A stretch of DNA of 60,110 nucleotides from an uncultured Prochlorococcus sp. (GCA_902576415.1 CACGVZ010000006.1:1-60110); one strand, 5' to 3'. Counted from the stretch's first letter, positions 32,934 through 42,915 are shown. Notes: generated by a model from the letters alone, not told the origin. Numbers and translations are program-made.

Positions 32934-33707
32934 ATGCTTAAAAAAAGAATTATCCCTACCTTACTTTATAAAGAAATGGGTTTAGTTAAAGGGAGTAAGT
33001 TTAATAGCTGGAGAAGAGTTGGGCCGGTCCTCCCTTCAATAAAAGTTTATAACACTAGAGAAGTTGATGAATTAATTTTTCTTGATATTGCAGCAACTCA
33101 AAATAAGTCAGATATTGATTATGAGACAATAAGAGAATTTAGTAAATTTTGTTTTGTTCCTTTAACAATTGGTGGGGGGATTAATAATATTAATCAAGTA
33201 AATAAGTTATTAGAAATCGGAGCAGATAAAATTTCCATCAATTCCTCTGCTTATGAAAATCCAAGACTCATTGAGGAGGTCGCCAATCAATATGGCTCCC
33301 AATGTGTAGTAGCAAGTATTGATGCTAAAAAAACTGGTAATAAATGGACATGTTTTAGTAATTCAGGTACTAAAGATAAAAAAATTAATCCTATAACTTG
33401 GAGTAAGAAACTTGAGGAACTTGGAGCAGGTGAAATCCTTATCACTTCAATTGATAAGGATGGAACTAATGAGGGTTATGATTATGATTTAATTTCTGAA
33501 ATCACATCTCAAGTGAAAGTTCCTGTTATCGCTTCTGGCGGAGCAGGTAAATATGATGATATGTATAAGGCCATAGATATCTCTGGAGCTTCAGCTGTTG
33601 CTGCTGCAAGTATATTTCACTTCACTGAAATGACCCCTATGGAAGCAAAACTTTTTTTAGATAAGAAAGGAATTTCTATAAGGAAAAATTATGTTATGAC
33701 AAAATAA
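32934..33707 (+). CDS. HisF-like subunit lacking the first catalytic Asp
   Basis: A ~257-residue TIM barrel starting at the ATG at 32934, 2 bp after the HisH stop. Longer upstream frames only read into HisH. The start RIIPTLLYKEMGLVKG should read RIIPCLDV in histidine HisF. Residue 11 is Leu here in place of the catalytic Asp11, while Asp130 (SIDAKKT) is kept. ASGGAGKYDD and TIGGGIN loops for the phosphate are present. So it keeps the ammonia tunnel but is unlikely to cyclise PRFAR. It fits the WbpG-HisH-HisF2 sugar-modifying complex. Confidence 0.85.
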   Translation: MLKKRIIPTLLYKEMGLVKGSKFNSWRRVGPVLPSIKVYNTREVDELIFLDIAATQNKSDIDYETIREFSKFCFVPLTIGGGINNINQVNKLLEIGADKISINSSAYENPRLIEEVANQYGSQCVVASIDAKKTGNKWTCFSNSGTKDKKINPITWSKKLEELGAGEILITSIDKDGTNEGYDYDLISEITSQVKVPVIASGGAGKYDDMYKAIDISGASAVAAASIFHFTEMTPMEAKLFLDKKGISIRKNYVMTK

Positions 33708-33777
33708 TAAAAATCAAAATCAATAGTTTCTTTGGATTAATTGCTAAAAAGTTTCTTATAATAAAAAAAAAAAAAAA

Positions 33778-35082
33778 TTGAATTTTAAAAATTTATTTAT
33801 AAAAAATAATAAACTGGCAATAAATGGTGGCGAACCAGTTTTCAAAAAAAATCTTAAGCCATATAAAACTATTGGTTTTAATGAAAAAAAAAGTATTTCA
33901 AGGTTAATGGATTCTGGAAAACTTTCTGGTTTTGTTGGAGCGTGGTGTGATGATTTTTACGGCGGTAAAATGGTAAGAGAATTGGAGGAAAGGTGGAAGG
34001 ATACTTTTAAGTGCCAATTTGCAGTAAGTTTAAATTCAAATACTAGTGGACTAATAGCAGCATTAGGAGCAATAGGTTTGTCCCCAGGCGATGAAGTAAT
34101 TGTTCCTCCGATGACAATGTCTGCTACAGTCATGACACCATTGATATACGGAGGTATACCAGTTTTTGTAGATATAGATAAAGATTATTTTTGCTTAGAT
34201 GTTGAAAAAGTAAAGAAAGAGATAAATGACAAGACAAAAGCCATAATAGCTGTTAATTTATTCGGACATCCAGCTCATTTAAAGGAATTAAGAAGAATTG
34301 CCGATGAACATAATATCTTTTTAATTGAGGATGCCGCACAATGCCCACTTGCAACAGAATATGGGCAATATGCTGGAACTATTGGCCATATTGGAATTTA
34401 TAGCCTAAATTATCACAAACACATACATACAGGTGAGGGAGGGATTTGTTGTACAAATAATGAAGAACTTGCTTTAAGAATGCAAGCAATAAGAAATCAT
34501 GGTGAAAATATTGTTGCCCCCCTTAAAATTGATAATCCAATTAATTTTGTAGGCTTTAATTTTAGAATGACAGAATTAAGTGCTGCTATAGGCCTAGAAC
34601 AACTAAAAAAAATAACCAGGTATGTTGATAATAGAGAAAAAATAGCTAATACTCTGACTTCTAATTTATCAGGTATAGATCTCTTGAAAACTCCAAAAGT
34701 TAGAAATGATTGCAGACATGTTTATTACGTTTGGGCCCCAAAATTTAATTATGAAAGTTGTAAAATACCTAGACATTTAATTGCTAAAGCTCTCAAAGCA
34801 GAGGGATTACCAATAGATGAGGGATATGTGCAACCACTATATCTTTTACCTGCTTTTACAAAAAGAATTGCTATTGGTAGAGATGGATGGCCTTTCACCC
34901 TCACAGATAGGAAATATGAAAAAGGGTTATGTCCTATCGCTGAAGAATTGTATGAAAATTCACTGATAGAATTTTGTATCTGTTCTTATAAATTAGATTC
35001 AAATGATTTAAATAAATCAATTGATGTGTTCCTTAAGGTTTTTGAAAATATTAGTCAAATAAGAGAATCCTTTAAAGATTGA
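33778..35082 (+). CDS. DegT/DnrJ/EryC1-type sugar aminotransferase
   Basis: A 434-residue PLP enzyme. LNSNTSGLIAALGAIGLS (~85-102), EDAAQ with Asp185, and Lys214 in YSLNYHKHIHTGEGG carry the cofactor. The N-terminal 30 residues (INGGEPVFKKNLKPY) are characteristic of the DegT branch that acts on keto-sugars. It starts at TTG, directly after an A15 tract, with no obvious Shine-Dalgarno. It may make a 4-amino or 3-amino sugar for the amidotransferase above. It lies 12 bp before the SpsF-like gene. Confidence 0.8.
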   Translation: MNFKNLFIKNNKLAINGGEPVFKKNLKPYKTIGFNEKKSISRLMDSGKLSGFVGAWCDDFYGGKMVRELEERWKDTFKCQFAVSLNSNTSGLIAALGAIGLSPGDEVIVPPMTMSATVMTPLIYGGIPVFVDIDKDYFCLDVEKVKKEINDKTKAIIAVNLFGHPAHLKELRRIADEHNIFLIEDAAQCPLATEYGQYAGTIGHIGIYSLNYHKHIHTGEGGICCTNNEELALRMQAIRNHGENIVAPLKIDNPINFVGFNFRMTELSAAIGLEQLKKITRYVDNREKIANTLTSNLSGIDLLKTPKVRNDCRHVYYVWAPKFNYESCKIPRHLIAKALKAEGLPIDEGYVQPLYLLPAFTKRIAIGRDGWPFTLTDRKYEKGLCPIAEELYENSLIEFCICSYKLDSNDLNKSIDVFLKVFENISQIRESFKD

Positions 35083-35093
35083 TAACTAAACAA

Positions 35094-35834
35094 ATGAAGA
35101 TTGTTGCAAGCATAGAGGCAAGAATGGGGTCATCTAGGTTACCAGGTAAAGTTCTTAAAAATTTTGGAGAGGAGACAACACTATCATTATTAGTAAAAAG
35201 ATTAAAAACTTGTAAATTTTTGGACGATATCATAGTGGCTACCACAACTAACCCAAAAGATAATTCGATATGTGATTGGTGCATAGCAAATAATATCTCA
35301 TTTTTTAGAGGTAGCGAAAATGATGTTCTTGATAGAGTAGTTAGATCACATGAGAAAATTAATACTGATTTGATTATTGAAATCACAGGTGATTGTCCTT
35401 TTACTGATCCTAAAATTGTAGATTTAGCAATTGAAACTTATCTTAAAGGTGATTTTGATGTTGTTACTAATTGCGGAAATAATCTTACTTGGCCTATGGG
35501 AATATATGCACAAGTTTTCTCATTAAATAATCTAAAGTGGGTTAATAATAATATTCATGATGAAGCCGTTCATGAACATGTATCTCTATATTTTTATGAA
35601 AATCCTAATCTCTATAAAGTCCATGAATTAATAGCTCCAAAAAAAGTTTCTTATCCTGATATGAGGATAGTGCTTGATTATGAAGAGGACTTTATTTTCT
35701 TGACACATATTTATGAAAACCTCTTCAAAGAATATGGATTATATTTTTCATTAGATGATATTATTAACTTCCTTGAAAAAAGACCTGATCTTCTTAATAT
35801 TAATAAACATTGTATCGAGAAAAAAACAAGATAA
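35094..35834 (+). CDS. SpsF-type cytidylyltransferase-like protein
   Basis: A ~246-residue nucleotidyltransferase of the SpsF/CMP-transferase family: IVASIEARMGSSRLPGKV (N-terminal), TTTNPKDNSICDWC, FFRGSENDVLDRV, EITGDCPFTDPKIV. The ATG at 35094 fits better than a TTG 15 bp upstream. It would activate a sugar acid with CTP, possibly a third nonulosonate-like donor or a glycerol-type sugar. The SpsG (PseG-like) hydrolase that often accompanies it is not visible. Confidence 0.75.
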   Translation: MKIVASIEARMGSSRLPGKVLKNFGEETTLSLLVKRLKTCKFLDDIIVATTTNPKDNSICDWCIANNISFFRGSENDVLDRVVRSHEKINTDLIIEITGDCPFTDPKIVDLAIETYLKGDFDVVTNCGNNLTWPMGIYAQVFSLNNLKWVNNNIHDEAVHEHVSLYFYENPNLYKVHELIAPKKVSYPDMRIVLDYEEDFIFLTHIYENLFKEYGLYFSLDDIINFLEKRPDLLNINKHCIEKKTR

Positions 35835-36845
35835 ATGCTCAAAACTATCTTAATTGGATTTGGAAATATTGCTGCAGGATATTCTAATGATAATACAATG
35901 AACAAATATATTAAATATGCTACTCATGTACAAGTATTAAAAGATCATCCAGATTTTATTTTGAAAGTTGTAGTTGATAAAGATAAAAATGCTCTTTTAG
36001 AAGCAAAAAACAAATGGTACATAGATCAAGTATTTGAAAATATTAATGATATTAAAAATCATGATGATTTTGATGTTGCAGTAATAGCGATACCACCGGA
36101 AGGTAGACTAGATGTAATAAAAAGATTTCCTAATTTAAAAGCTATTATTTTAGAAAAACCAGTTGCAGAAAATATAAATGAGGCAAAAAGAATTATAGAG
36201 TTTTGTAAAAACAAAAGTATACTTGTTCAGGTTAATTTTCCTAGGAGATTTGACAAGAAAATCATTAATCATTGCAAGAATTTTAATAAAGATATTGGAA
36301 AAATACAATCTGCATTTGGCTTATATGGAAATGGGCTAAATAATAATGGCTCTCATTTGATTGACTGGTCAAGAATGTTTTTGGGAGAAGTTGATTGGGT
36401 AAGATCAATTGCAAATGGTAAATTTTTAAAGGAGGGACCAATTAATAATGATTTAAATTTCTCTTTTATTTTAGGTTTTAAATCTCAAATAATATTAATG
36501 GTGCAGCCTTTAGAATTTAAAAAATATAGAGAAATACTTTTAGATTTTTGGGGAGAAAAGGGGAGGTTGTTTTTTTGTCAAGAAGGATTAATTAGTTCAC
36601 TATCTTATAAAAGAAATCATAGATTTTCCCAAAACGATTATGAGATTGAGAATGATAAACAAGTCTTTAATTTAACGAATCAAAGCGAAGCGTTATATGA
36701 ATTGTATTCAAATTTAAGTCAATCTATTTTAAAAAACTCAAGATTAAAATCAGATTTAAATAATGCATTTATGGTAATGAAAATTATAAAAAAGATCGAA
36801 AAATCATTTAAAGAAAATGATAGTAAAATATTAATAAATGAATAA
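35835..36845 (+). CDS. Gfo/Idh/MocA-type NAD(P) oxidoreductase
   Basis: A 336-residue enzyme with the Rossmann start TILIGFGNIAAGY, VVVDKDKNALLEA, VAVIAIPPEGRLDVIK and EKPVAENINEAKR (EKP at 107-109), followed by a beta-sheet domain. The family oxidises or reduces sugar hydroxyls. It starts immediately after the SpsF-like stop and overlaps the next gene by 8 bp, so it is part of the same unit. Probably it prepares the keto-sugar aminated by the DegT enzyme. Confidence 0.82.
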   Translation: MLKTILIGFGNIAAGYSNDNTMNKYIKYATHVQVLKDHPDFILKVVVDKDKNALLEAKNKWYIDQVFENINDIKNHDDFDVAVIAIPPEGRLDVIKRFPNLKAIILEKPVAENINEAKRIIEFCKNKSILVQVNFPRRFDKKIINHCKNFNKDIGKIQSAFGLYGNGLNNNGSHLIDWSRMFLGEVDWVRSIANGKFLKEGPINNDLNFSFILGFKSQIILMVQPLEFKKYREILLDFWGEKGRLFFCQEGLISSLSYKRNHRFSQNDYEIENDKQVFNLTNQSEALYELYSNLSQSILKNSRLKSDLNNAFMVMKIIKKIEKSFKENDSKILINE

Positions 36846-37899
36846 AAGATTTTTTATTTTTGTAGAAGATCCAGGGGCTTTAAATATGGTATTAGACTTG
36901 CCTAGATTTTTTGATAAAAACAATTTTTCATATGATATAACAGCTAATAACCATGCCTCTTTTATATTAGATGAAAAGAAAATTAAACACTTTAAATTAC
37001 ATAATATAACCCAAGCAATTAATTTTCTAAAAAGTAAAAAATATCATGCATTCATTATTGGTACTTCAGAAAATTCTCAAAGTTTAGGTTTGAAACTTAT
37101 TAAGTTTGGAAAAAAAAATAGTATTAAAACTATTGGAATAGTTGATATGTTAACTAATGCTGGAGAAAGGTTTAAAGGGGATTCTCTTAATCCTATTGAG
37201 TATGAACCTGACTTACTAATTGTGACAGATCAACCTACAAAAAATGCATATATAAATTTGGGAATCAATTCAGATAATATTTTTGTTTGCAGGCATCCGC
37301 AAGAAGATAGGATTAAGAATTTAAAGAAAATATTTCAAAAGAAATTTTCTAGGAAAAATTCATTATCTAAAAGATGGCTCTTCATTGCTGAAAATATAGA
37401 TCTTTTTAATCCGAATGAGAGTTTTAGATCGGAAAACTATACTTTTCAAGGTAGAGGAAATACAAACTGGAGAACTGGAATAATTATGGAGGAAATTATA
37501 GATGCGCTTAAAATTATTTCTCCTCAAACAAAATTAGAAGTAAGGTTACATCCTAAAAATAAATTAAAACAATTTGATAATTGGAGAGAAGAGATAAATA
37601 TTGATACATATAAAGATCCTCTAGAAAGCGTTTGGAAAGCAGATTTTGTTTTAGGAATGTCATCTAATCTTTTAATCGAAGCTATTTTGCTTGGTAAAAA
37701 TGTTCTATCTATATTACCTAGATATGAAGAGAAGGAATGGATGCCCGAACTTCAAAATGGATTTATTCCTACTGTCTTTGACAGAAATAATTTACTAAAT
37801 CACATAATTTTTATATCAGAAAATGAGAATAATATTTTTACAAAAGAAACTTCAGAAAATGAAAAAGACTCAATTGAAAATCTCTTAATTTCAATATAA
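36838..37899 (+). CDS. Putative GT-B transferase, polysialyltransferase-like
   Basis: A 353-residue protein with no strong family. C-terminal LEVRLHPKNKL (~238-248) and ADFVLGMSSNLLIEAILLGKN (~280-300) resemble the donor-site half of nonulosonate/capsule transferases. The N-terminal domain reads RFFIFVEDPGALNMVLDLP. It closes the plus-strand run. A role in adding the CMP-activated sugar is plausible. It does not match PseG (no GTGHVMR-type start). Confidence 0.5.
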   Translation: MNKRFFIFVEDPGALNMVLDLPRFFDKNNFSYDITANNHASFILDEKKIKHFKLHNITQAINFLKSKKYHAFIIGTSENSQSLGLKLIKFGKKNSIKTIGIVDMLTNAGERFKGDSLNPIEYEPDLLIVTDQPTKNAYINLGINSDNIFVCRHPQEDRIKNLKKIFQKKFSRKNSLSKRWLFIAENIDLFNPNESFRSENYTFQGRGNTNWRTGIIMEEIIDALKIISPQTKLEVRLHPKNKLKQFDNWREEINIDTYKDPLESVWKADFVLGMSSNLLIEAILLGKNVLSILPRYEEKEWMPELQNGFIPTVFDRNNLLNHIIFISENENNIFTKETSENEKDSIENLLISI

Positions 37900-37986
37900 T
37901 TAATTTCAAATAAATTATTCAATACTCTAAAAATAATCCTTGGAAAAAATGACTAGAATTTTGCATCATTTTAATAATTAAGTATT

Positions 37987-39135
37987 TTAAATATTTACAT
38001 TAACAGGAGATGATTGGGAGTATTCAAAGGTGTCTAAAGCAAATATCCTATATATTGTTGAAAGATTTGGAGAAATACATTTATTTAAAGATCCATCTTT
38101 ATTTATAAATAAAATTTTATTTTCCCCATTTATTGCCTCTCTATCACTTCTTTTTGAGGAGAAAATAGATGCACCTAATGCAAAGCCATTTTCATTAATA
38201 GATAAACCTCTTAAAAAAGATTTTGTCTCAGTTTTAAAAATACATTTATTATTTTTATAGAAAAATCCATTTGGAGAGTCAACTCCATAGAAATTATTAT
38301 CTACTATCATCATGTCATGACCTGATATGAAATTAGTATTTTTTTCTAACGATATTTTTTTCGTTTTATGTTCGACCTTATATAAACTACTGTTAAAGCT
38401 TGTCATTTTCGAGTATGCATGTAATCCAACGTAAAAATAATTTTCGTCTGCAGAAACACAATTTAAATGCAAATAAGGATAAAAATAAGTTGGGTAGTGG
38501 ATATAATTTTTTGTTAAATCAATTGAGTGTATTTTTTCTAAATTAAATTTATTTTTTTCTTTTATTTTAAAAATATCTACTTTTCCAAGGTAGTCTGCAG
38601 CATAAATATAATTTTGAAAAAAATTAAGATAAGAGTAACTTTTTTCCTTATCAGTTTGAATTATATCCCAATCAACTATAGATGCATTGCCATTAATTAC
38701 CTTCTCGATATTAGAAAAATCAGTACTTACTAAGATAGAAATTCTTTTACTTATTGCGACGTTAGGGTAAGATTTAATTGGAAGATGGAAATTTATCGAA
38801 GCTAAAATTCGCTTTTTTATAACTATTAAACCAAAAACATAAAAGCCTGGAGATGTGTTTAGGATATTAAATTTTTTATTGTCCTTTATTAACGATATTC
38901 CTTTTGAATTTGATATAAGGACTGGATATGGCGCGCTTTCTTTAAGAGTTTTAATTTTAACCTTATTATCAAAATATTTATTTTTATTTATTAAATTATC
39001 AAAGTTATAAATTCTGCGTGACTGCTGCCAAGCATATAAACTTTCTTTGAAACTATATTTAAAAGATTTTAGATAGTCAATTTTTCCATGAATGATATAT
39101 TTAAGCTTTCTAGAAATTGGTAAATTATTCTTCAA
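37987..39135 (-). CDS. Lone propeller-like protein of unknown function
   Basis: A 382-residue protein transcribed against its neighbours. The N-terminal ~75 residues are basic (Arg/Lys). The rest has repeated strand-like blocks (NYIYAADYLGKVDIFKIK, ENYFYVGLHAYSKMTSFN, DNNFYGVDSPNGFFYKN, FLRGLSINENGFALGASI). This is consistent with a beta-propeller of the strictosidine-synthase/SMP-30 style. Whether it is an enzyme or binding protein cannot be said. No signal peptide is evident. Confidence 0.6.
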   Translation of the reverse strand: MKNNLPISRKLKYIIHGKIDYLKSFKYSFKESLYAWQQSRRIYNFDNLINKNKYFDNKVKIKTLKESAPYPVLISNSKGISLIKDNKKFNILNTSPGFYVFGLIVIKKRILASINFHLPIKSYPNVAISKRISILVSTDFSNIEKVINGNASIVDWDIIQTDKEKSYSYLNFFQNYIYAADYLGKVDIFKIKEKNKFNLEKIHSIDLTKNYIHYPTYFYPYLHLNCVSADENYFYVGLHAYSKMTSFNSSLYKVEHKTKKISLEKNTNFISGHDMMIVDNNFYGVDSPNGFFYKNNKCIFKTETKSFLRGLSINENGFALGASIFSSKRSDREAINGENKILFINKDGSLNKCISPNLSTIYRIFALDTFEYSQSSPVNVNI

Positions 39136-39678
39136 AATGTTTATTTGTTTTTTGTAAATATAAATACATCCTTAAAATTTATCAATATTTTTAAATATTT
39201 TTTGATTAGTTAATAATATTTTAGATAATTAGAGAAGAATTATTATTGATATCTTTACAGGATTTTTGATATTTTTATAATTTTATATTAAAACTTCAAA
39301 TTAGGTCAGGAAATGAAATTATAAAGATTTTATATCTGATAATGAATTGCACCTAGATAGAAACTTACTTTCATACCTTTCCTATCTTGCTGTACCTTTA
39401 AAATAAAAAATTGTTTTATACCTTAAATATGTTTATGTATTAATAACTCTTATTTTTAAAGGAATATTTTCATCTCATTAATTCTTCTCATTAATATGAA
39501 GTCTGTTTTTGTTAAAAAAGTTGTTTAATCTTAAATAGAAAATTAATGTTTTGGTAAGTTAATCGATAAAGGAATATTTTGTATTAAAAAACTTTTATAT
39601 ATTTATAATTTGGCTTATTAAACCCTATAGTAAATTAACTATTTTCTTCTTGGATAAAATCTTTTCAAATAATTTATT
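39136..39678. other. 543-bp gene-free divergent gap
   Basis: No ORF, tRNA or repeat that I can defend. It is strongly A+T-rich and contains several TATAAT-like hexamers, so it should hold the promoters of the flanking divergent genes. A TGCACCTAG at about 39349 is identical to one near 5489. Confidence 0.5.
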
Positions 39679-40653
39679 ATGGTTCAGAATTTAGATAATA
39701 AAGAAATATTTGTTACTGGGGGAGCTGGTTTAATAGGTTCTTTTTTATGCGACATACTTCTTAAAAGTGGTTATAAAGTATTTGTAGTTGATGACTTTTC
39801 TAAAGGTCAATTAAAGAATCTTAAACATATTGAAAGCAAGATTGAAATTATCGAAGCTGATTTACAAGATCTATCACAAACCAAAAAATCTCTTAGTAAA
39901 GCTAAAAATATATTTCATTTAGCAAGTAGAGCTTATGGGGTTGGTTATTCATCAAAAAATCATATAGAAACTTTGATACATAATGAAAAAATTACAAATA
40001 ATTTATTAGAAGTTTTTGAAGTTTCCAAACCTGATAACTTGCTGATTACAAGTTCCTCTTGTGTTTATATGGATGAGGGACCTGATTTGATTGGAGAAAG
40101 GAAGTTATTTGAAAATGATCCTGAGAGGGTAAATAGAGGTTATGGGTGGGCAAAAAGATTTTTAGAGCAAAAATTTTTACTGTTATCAGAAATAAATAAT
40201 ATTAATTTAAAAATAGTAAGGCCTTTCAATATATATGGAGAAAGGTATAGATGGGTAGGAGAATATTCAAGTGCAATACCAATGTTGGTTAAAAGAATAT
40301 TGGATGATGAAGATCCAATATATGCTTGGGGTTCTGGAAATCAAAGGAGAAGTTATATGCATGCATATGATTGTTCTAGGATAATGCTAAAGATAATGGA
40401 ACAGAGAGATAAAAATATTACGGTAAATATTGGCACTAAAGAGACCGTATCCATAGCTGAAATGGTGGATTTAATTTGTAAATTATCAGGTAAAAAACCT
40501 CGTATAATTTTTGATACTTCAAAACCAGAAGGTCGTTTTATAAAGAGTTCTGACACTAAGTTACTTAATTCAATTTTTAAAGAAAAAATAAAAACAATTG
40601 AAATAGAGGATGGTATTCGAAGAATGTTAGGTTGGTATAAAAATAATTTCTAA
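39679..40653 (+). CDS. NAD-dependent sugar epimerase/dehydratase
   Basis: A 324-residue extended SDR: FVTGGAGLIGSFLCDIL (11-27), VDDFSKGQL, SSSCVYMDEGPD, Tyr155-x3-Lys159 (RGYGWAKR) and IYGERYRWVGEYSSAIP. It acts on a nucleotide sugar, but 4-epimerisation, 4,6-dehydration and decarboxylation cannot be separated by eye. Its stop is 4 bp inside the oppositely transcribed GDP-fucose synthase, a convergent overlap. Confidence 0.78.
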   Translation: MVQNLDNKEIFVTGGAGLIGSFLCDILLKSGYKVFVVDDFSKGQLKNLKHIESKIEIIEADLQDLSQTKKSLSKAKNIFHLASRAYGVGYSSKNHIETLIHNEKITNNLLEVFEVSKPDNLLITSSSCVYMDEGPDLIGERKLFENDPERVNRGYGWAKRFLEQKFLLLSEINNINLKIVRPFNIYGERYRWVGEYSSAIPMLVKRILDDEDPIYAWGSGNQRRSYMHAYDCSRIMLKIMEQRDKNITVNIGTKETVSIAEMVDLICKLSGKKPRIIFDTSKPEGRFIKSSDTKLLNSIFKEKIKTIEIEDGIRRMLGWYKNNF

Positions 40654-41645
40654 TCCCTTAAAAGACCTTTAGAAAATTTTACTTTATAATCATTTATTGT
40701 TTGTTTTAGACCCTGTTTTAGGCCAATAGAAGTTTCCCAACCTATCTTCTTAAATTTTTCATAATTAAGCTTTTTCCTGGGAGTCCCATCAGGTTTGTTT
40801 TTATCCCATAATATTGCACCCTTAAAGTCAACAATTTCTGCAATTAATAGGGCTAAATCTTTAATGCTAATTTCATCTTCACTTCCAACATTTAAATATG
40901 CTAATTCTTGATTAGAGGATATTTTTGGAGAATCTTTATGACTGGGATTCCATTTTTCTAATGCAAAAACACATGCTTTTGCAAGATCATCAACATTAAG
41001 AAGTTCTCTTAAAGGAGTTCCTGTTCCCCAACATAATACTGATGAATTATCTTCTGTTTTCGCATTTACGAACTTTCTTATCATAGCAGGTACAACATGG
41101 CTGTTTTTAAGATTGTAATTATCGCCAAAACCATATAAGTTTGTTGGCATTAATGCTATACAATCAAATCCATATTGCTTTCTAAATGATTCTACTAGTT
41201 TTATCCCCGCGATTTTGGCAATTGCATAAGACTCATTAGTTTTTTCTAAAGGTGCAGTCAACAATTCCTCTTCAGATATAGGCTGATTAGCGAATTTTGG
41301 GTATATGCAACTACTTCCAAGAAATAATAATCTTTTTACATTTTTTCTATATGCGATTTCTATTAAATTGGATTGTATTTTAAGATTTTCTAATAAAAAC
41401 TCTGCCGGATAATTACTATTTGCAAATATACCTCCTACTTTGGCAGCCGCAATTATCACAACATCAGGTTTTTTTATTTCAAACCATCTTTCTACGGCAC
41501 TGTAGTCTAATAAATTAAGAGACGATTTTTTGTTAGCAAGTACATTCTTGTATCCTTTTTCATTTAAATGTCTCATAATTGCACTGCCCACCATTCCAGT
41601 AGATCCAGCCACAAATATTTTATCTTTTTGGTTAATAAGATTCAT
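40650..41645 (-). CDS. fcl: GDP-L-fucose synthase
   Basis: A ~331-residue SDR that epimerises and reduces the GDP-4-keto-6-deoxymannose made by gmd. It shows KIFVAGSTGMVGSAIMRHL, AAKVGGIFANSNYPAEF, LGSSCIYPKFANQPISEEEL, YAIAKIAG and LYGFGDNYN, as in all WcaG/Fcl enzymes. I prefer the ATG at 41645 (MNLINQKDK). A longer form from 41693 would overlap gmd by 8 bp and add 16 residues. It supplies GDP-fucose for the island's transferases. Confidence 0.9.
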   Translation of the reverse strand: MNLINQKDKIFVAGSTGMVGSAIMRHLNEKGYKNVLANKKSSLNLLDYSAVERWFEIKKPDVVIIAAAKVGGIFANSNYPAEFLLENLKIQSNLIEIAYRKNVKRLLFLGSSCIYPKFANQPISEEELLTAPLEKTNESYAIAKIAGIKLVESFRKQYGFDCIALMPTNLYGFGDNYNLKNSHVVPAMIRKFVNAKTEDNSSVLCWGTGTPLRELLNVDDLAKACVFALEKWNPSHKDSPKISSNQELAYLNVGSEDEISIKDLALLIAEIVDFKGAILWDKNKPDGTPRKKLNYEKFKKIGWETSIGLKQGLKQTINDYKVKFSKGLLRD

Positions 41646-41685
41646 TTTAATTCCTAATTCTAAATTGATAGTTATTAATGAGTTT

Positions 41686-42777
41686 TTAAACAATAAAGTT
41701 ATTTCTTAAGAATTTTTCTTGTCTGATTTCATGAAGATCATTTGCAACCATTTCCTTTACAATTTCCTCGATACTTATTTTCGGCTCCCATCCTAAATTT
41801 TTCTTAATTTTTTCGGGATTACCAAGAAGATTATCTACTTCAGAAGGTCTATAGTATCTTTCATCAATTCTTATTACAACTTTACCATTATCAGATCTCC
41901 TACCAATTTCATGTATACCTTCACCCTCCCAGATGATTGCATTTGTGGAATCATCTCTGTTCCATTTTAATTCTCTCGCAGTCATTTCAATAAAAGATCT
42001 AACGGAAAGTTGTCTTCCTGTCGCAACAACATAATCATTAGGTTTTTCTTGTTGCAGCATTAACCACATTAATTCACAATATTCTTTTGCATGACCCCAA
42101 TCACGCATAGAGTCTAAATTTCCAAGATATAAGATATCATCTAATTCTTCGCTTATTCTTGATAGTCCTCTTGTGATTTTTCTTGTCACAAAAGTTTCTC
42201 CTCTCCTTGGACTTTCATGATTAAATAAAATTCCGTTACAAGTATAAATTCCATAAGCTTCTCTATAGTTGACTGCTATCCAATAAGCGTAAAGTTTTGC
42301 TACTGCATAAGGACTCCTAGGGTAAAAAGGAGTTTTTTCTGTTTGAGGAACTTCCTGTACCAGACCATATAATTCACTTGTACTGGCTTGGTAGATTTTT
42401 GTCTTCTTTTCTAAATTTAACAATCTGACAGCCTCAAGTATTCTTAGAATTCCCAAGCCATCACAGTTTGCAGTGTATTCAGGTTGTTCAAAACTGACGG
42501 AAACATGACTCTGAGCTCCTAAGTTATAAATTTCATCAGGTTGAGTCTCTTTAACTATTTTTATAATATTTGTGCTATCAGTTAGATCACCATAATGAAG
42601 TTTAAAAGAACAATCTTTATCATGTGGATCTTGATAAATATGATTAATCCTATAAGTATTAAAACTGCTAGATCGTCTCTTAATACCATGCACTTGATAA
42701 CCTTTATTTAAAAGAAATTCTGCTAGATAACTACCATCTTGACCAGTAATGCCTGTTATCAGTGCGACCTTTTCCAA
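41686..42777 (-). CDS. gmd: GDP-mannose 4,6-dehydratase
   Basis: A 363-residue [22 protein letters not shown] (5-23), [21 protein letters not shown], the catalytic [18 protein letters not shown] and [11 protein letters not shown]. Function: GDP-mannose to GDP-4-keto-6-deoxymannose, first step to GDP-fucose. Length and motifs are full. It is transcribed just ahead of fcl and points away from the 42916 gene. Confidence 0.93.
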   Translation of the reverse strand: MEKVALITGITGQDGSYLAEFLLNKGYQVHGIKRRSSSFNTYRINHIYQDPHDKDCSFKLHYGDLTDSTNIIKIVKETQPDEIYNLGAQSHVSVSFEQPEYTANCDGLGILRILEAVRLLNLEKKTKIYQASTSELYGLVQEVPQTEKTPFYPRSPYAVAKLYAYWIAVNYREAYGIYTCNGILFNHESPRRGETFVTRKITRGLSRISEELDDILYLGNLDSMRDWGHAKEYCELMWLMLQQEKPNDYVVATGRQLSVRSFIEMTARELKWNRDDSTNAIIWEGEGIHEIGRRSDNGKVVIRIDERYYRPSEVDNLLGNPEKIKKNLGWEPKISIEEIVKEMVANDLHEIRQEKFLRNNFIV

Positions 42778-42915
42778 AGAAGTAAAATAGTTTATTTATA
42801 AAGATAACATATGGAAATTGATTAATTTTAAAAAAATAAATGTTTCATCGCCGGTTAATTTTACAAATTAATGAATTTGATATTATTAATTAAATAAAAA
42901 GATACTCTTAAAGAT

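Noticed and set aside
32299..33707. Histidine biosynthesis hisH-hisF pair
   Set aside because: HisF lacks Asp11 and the genes are fused by overlap to a WbpG-like gene, so a glycan role is favoured.
5489..39357. TGCACCTAG shared at ~5489 and ~39349 as an att site
   Set aside because: A single 9-bp identity in 60 kb without surrounding similarity is not enough evidence.
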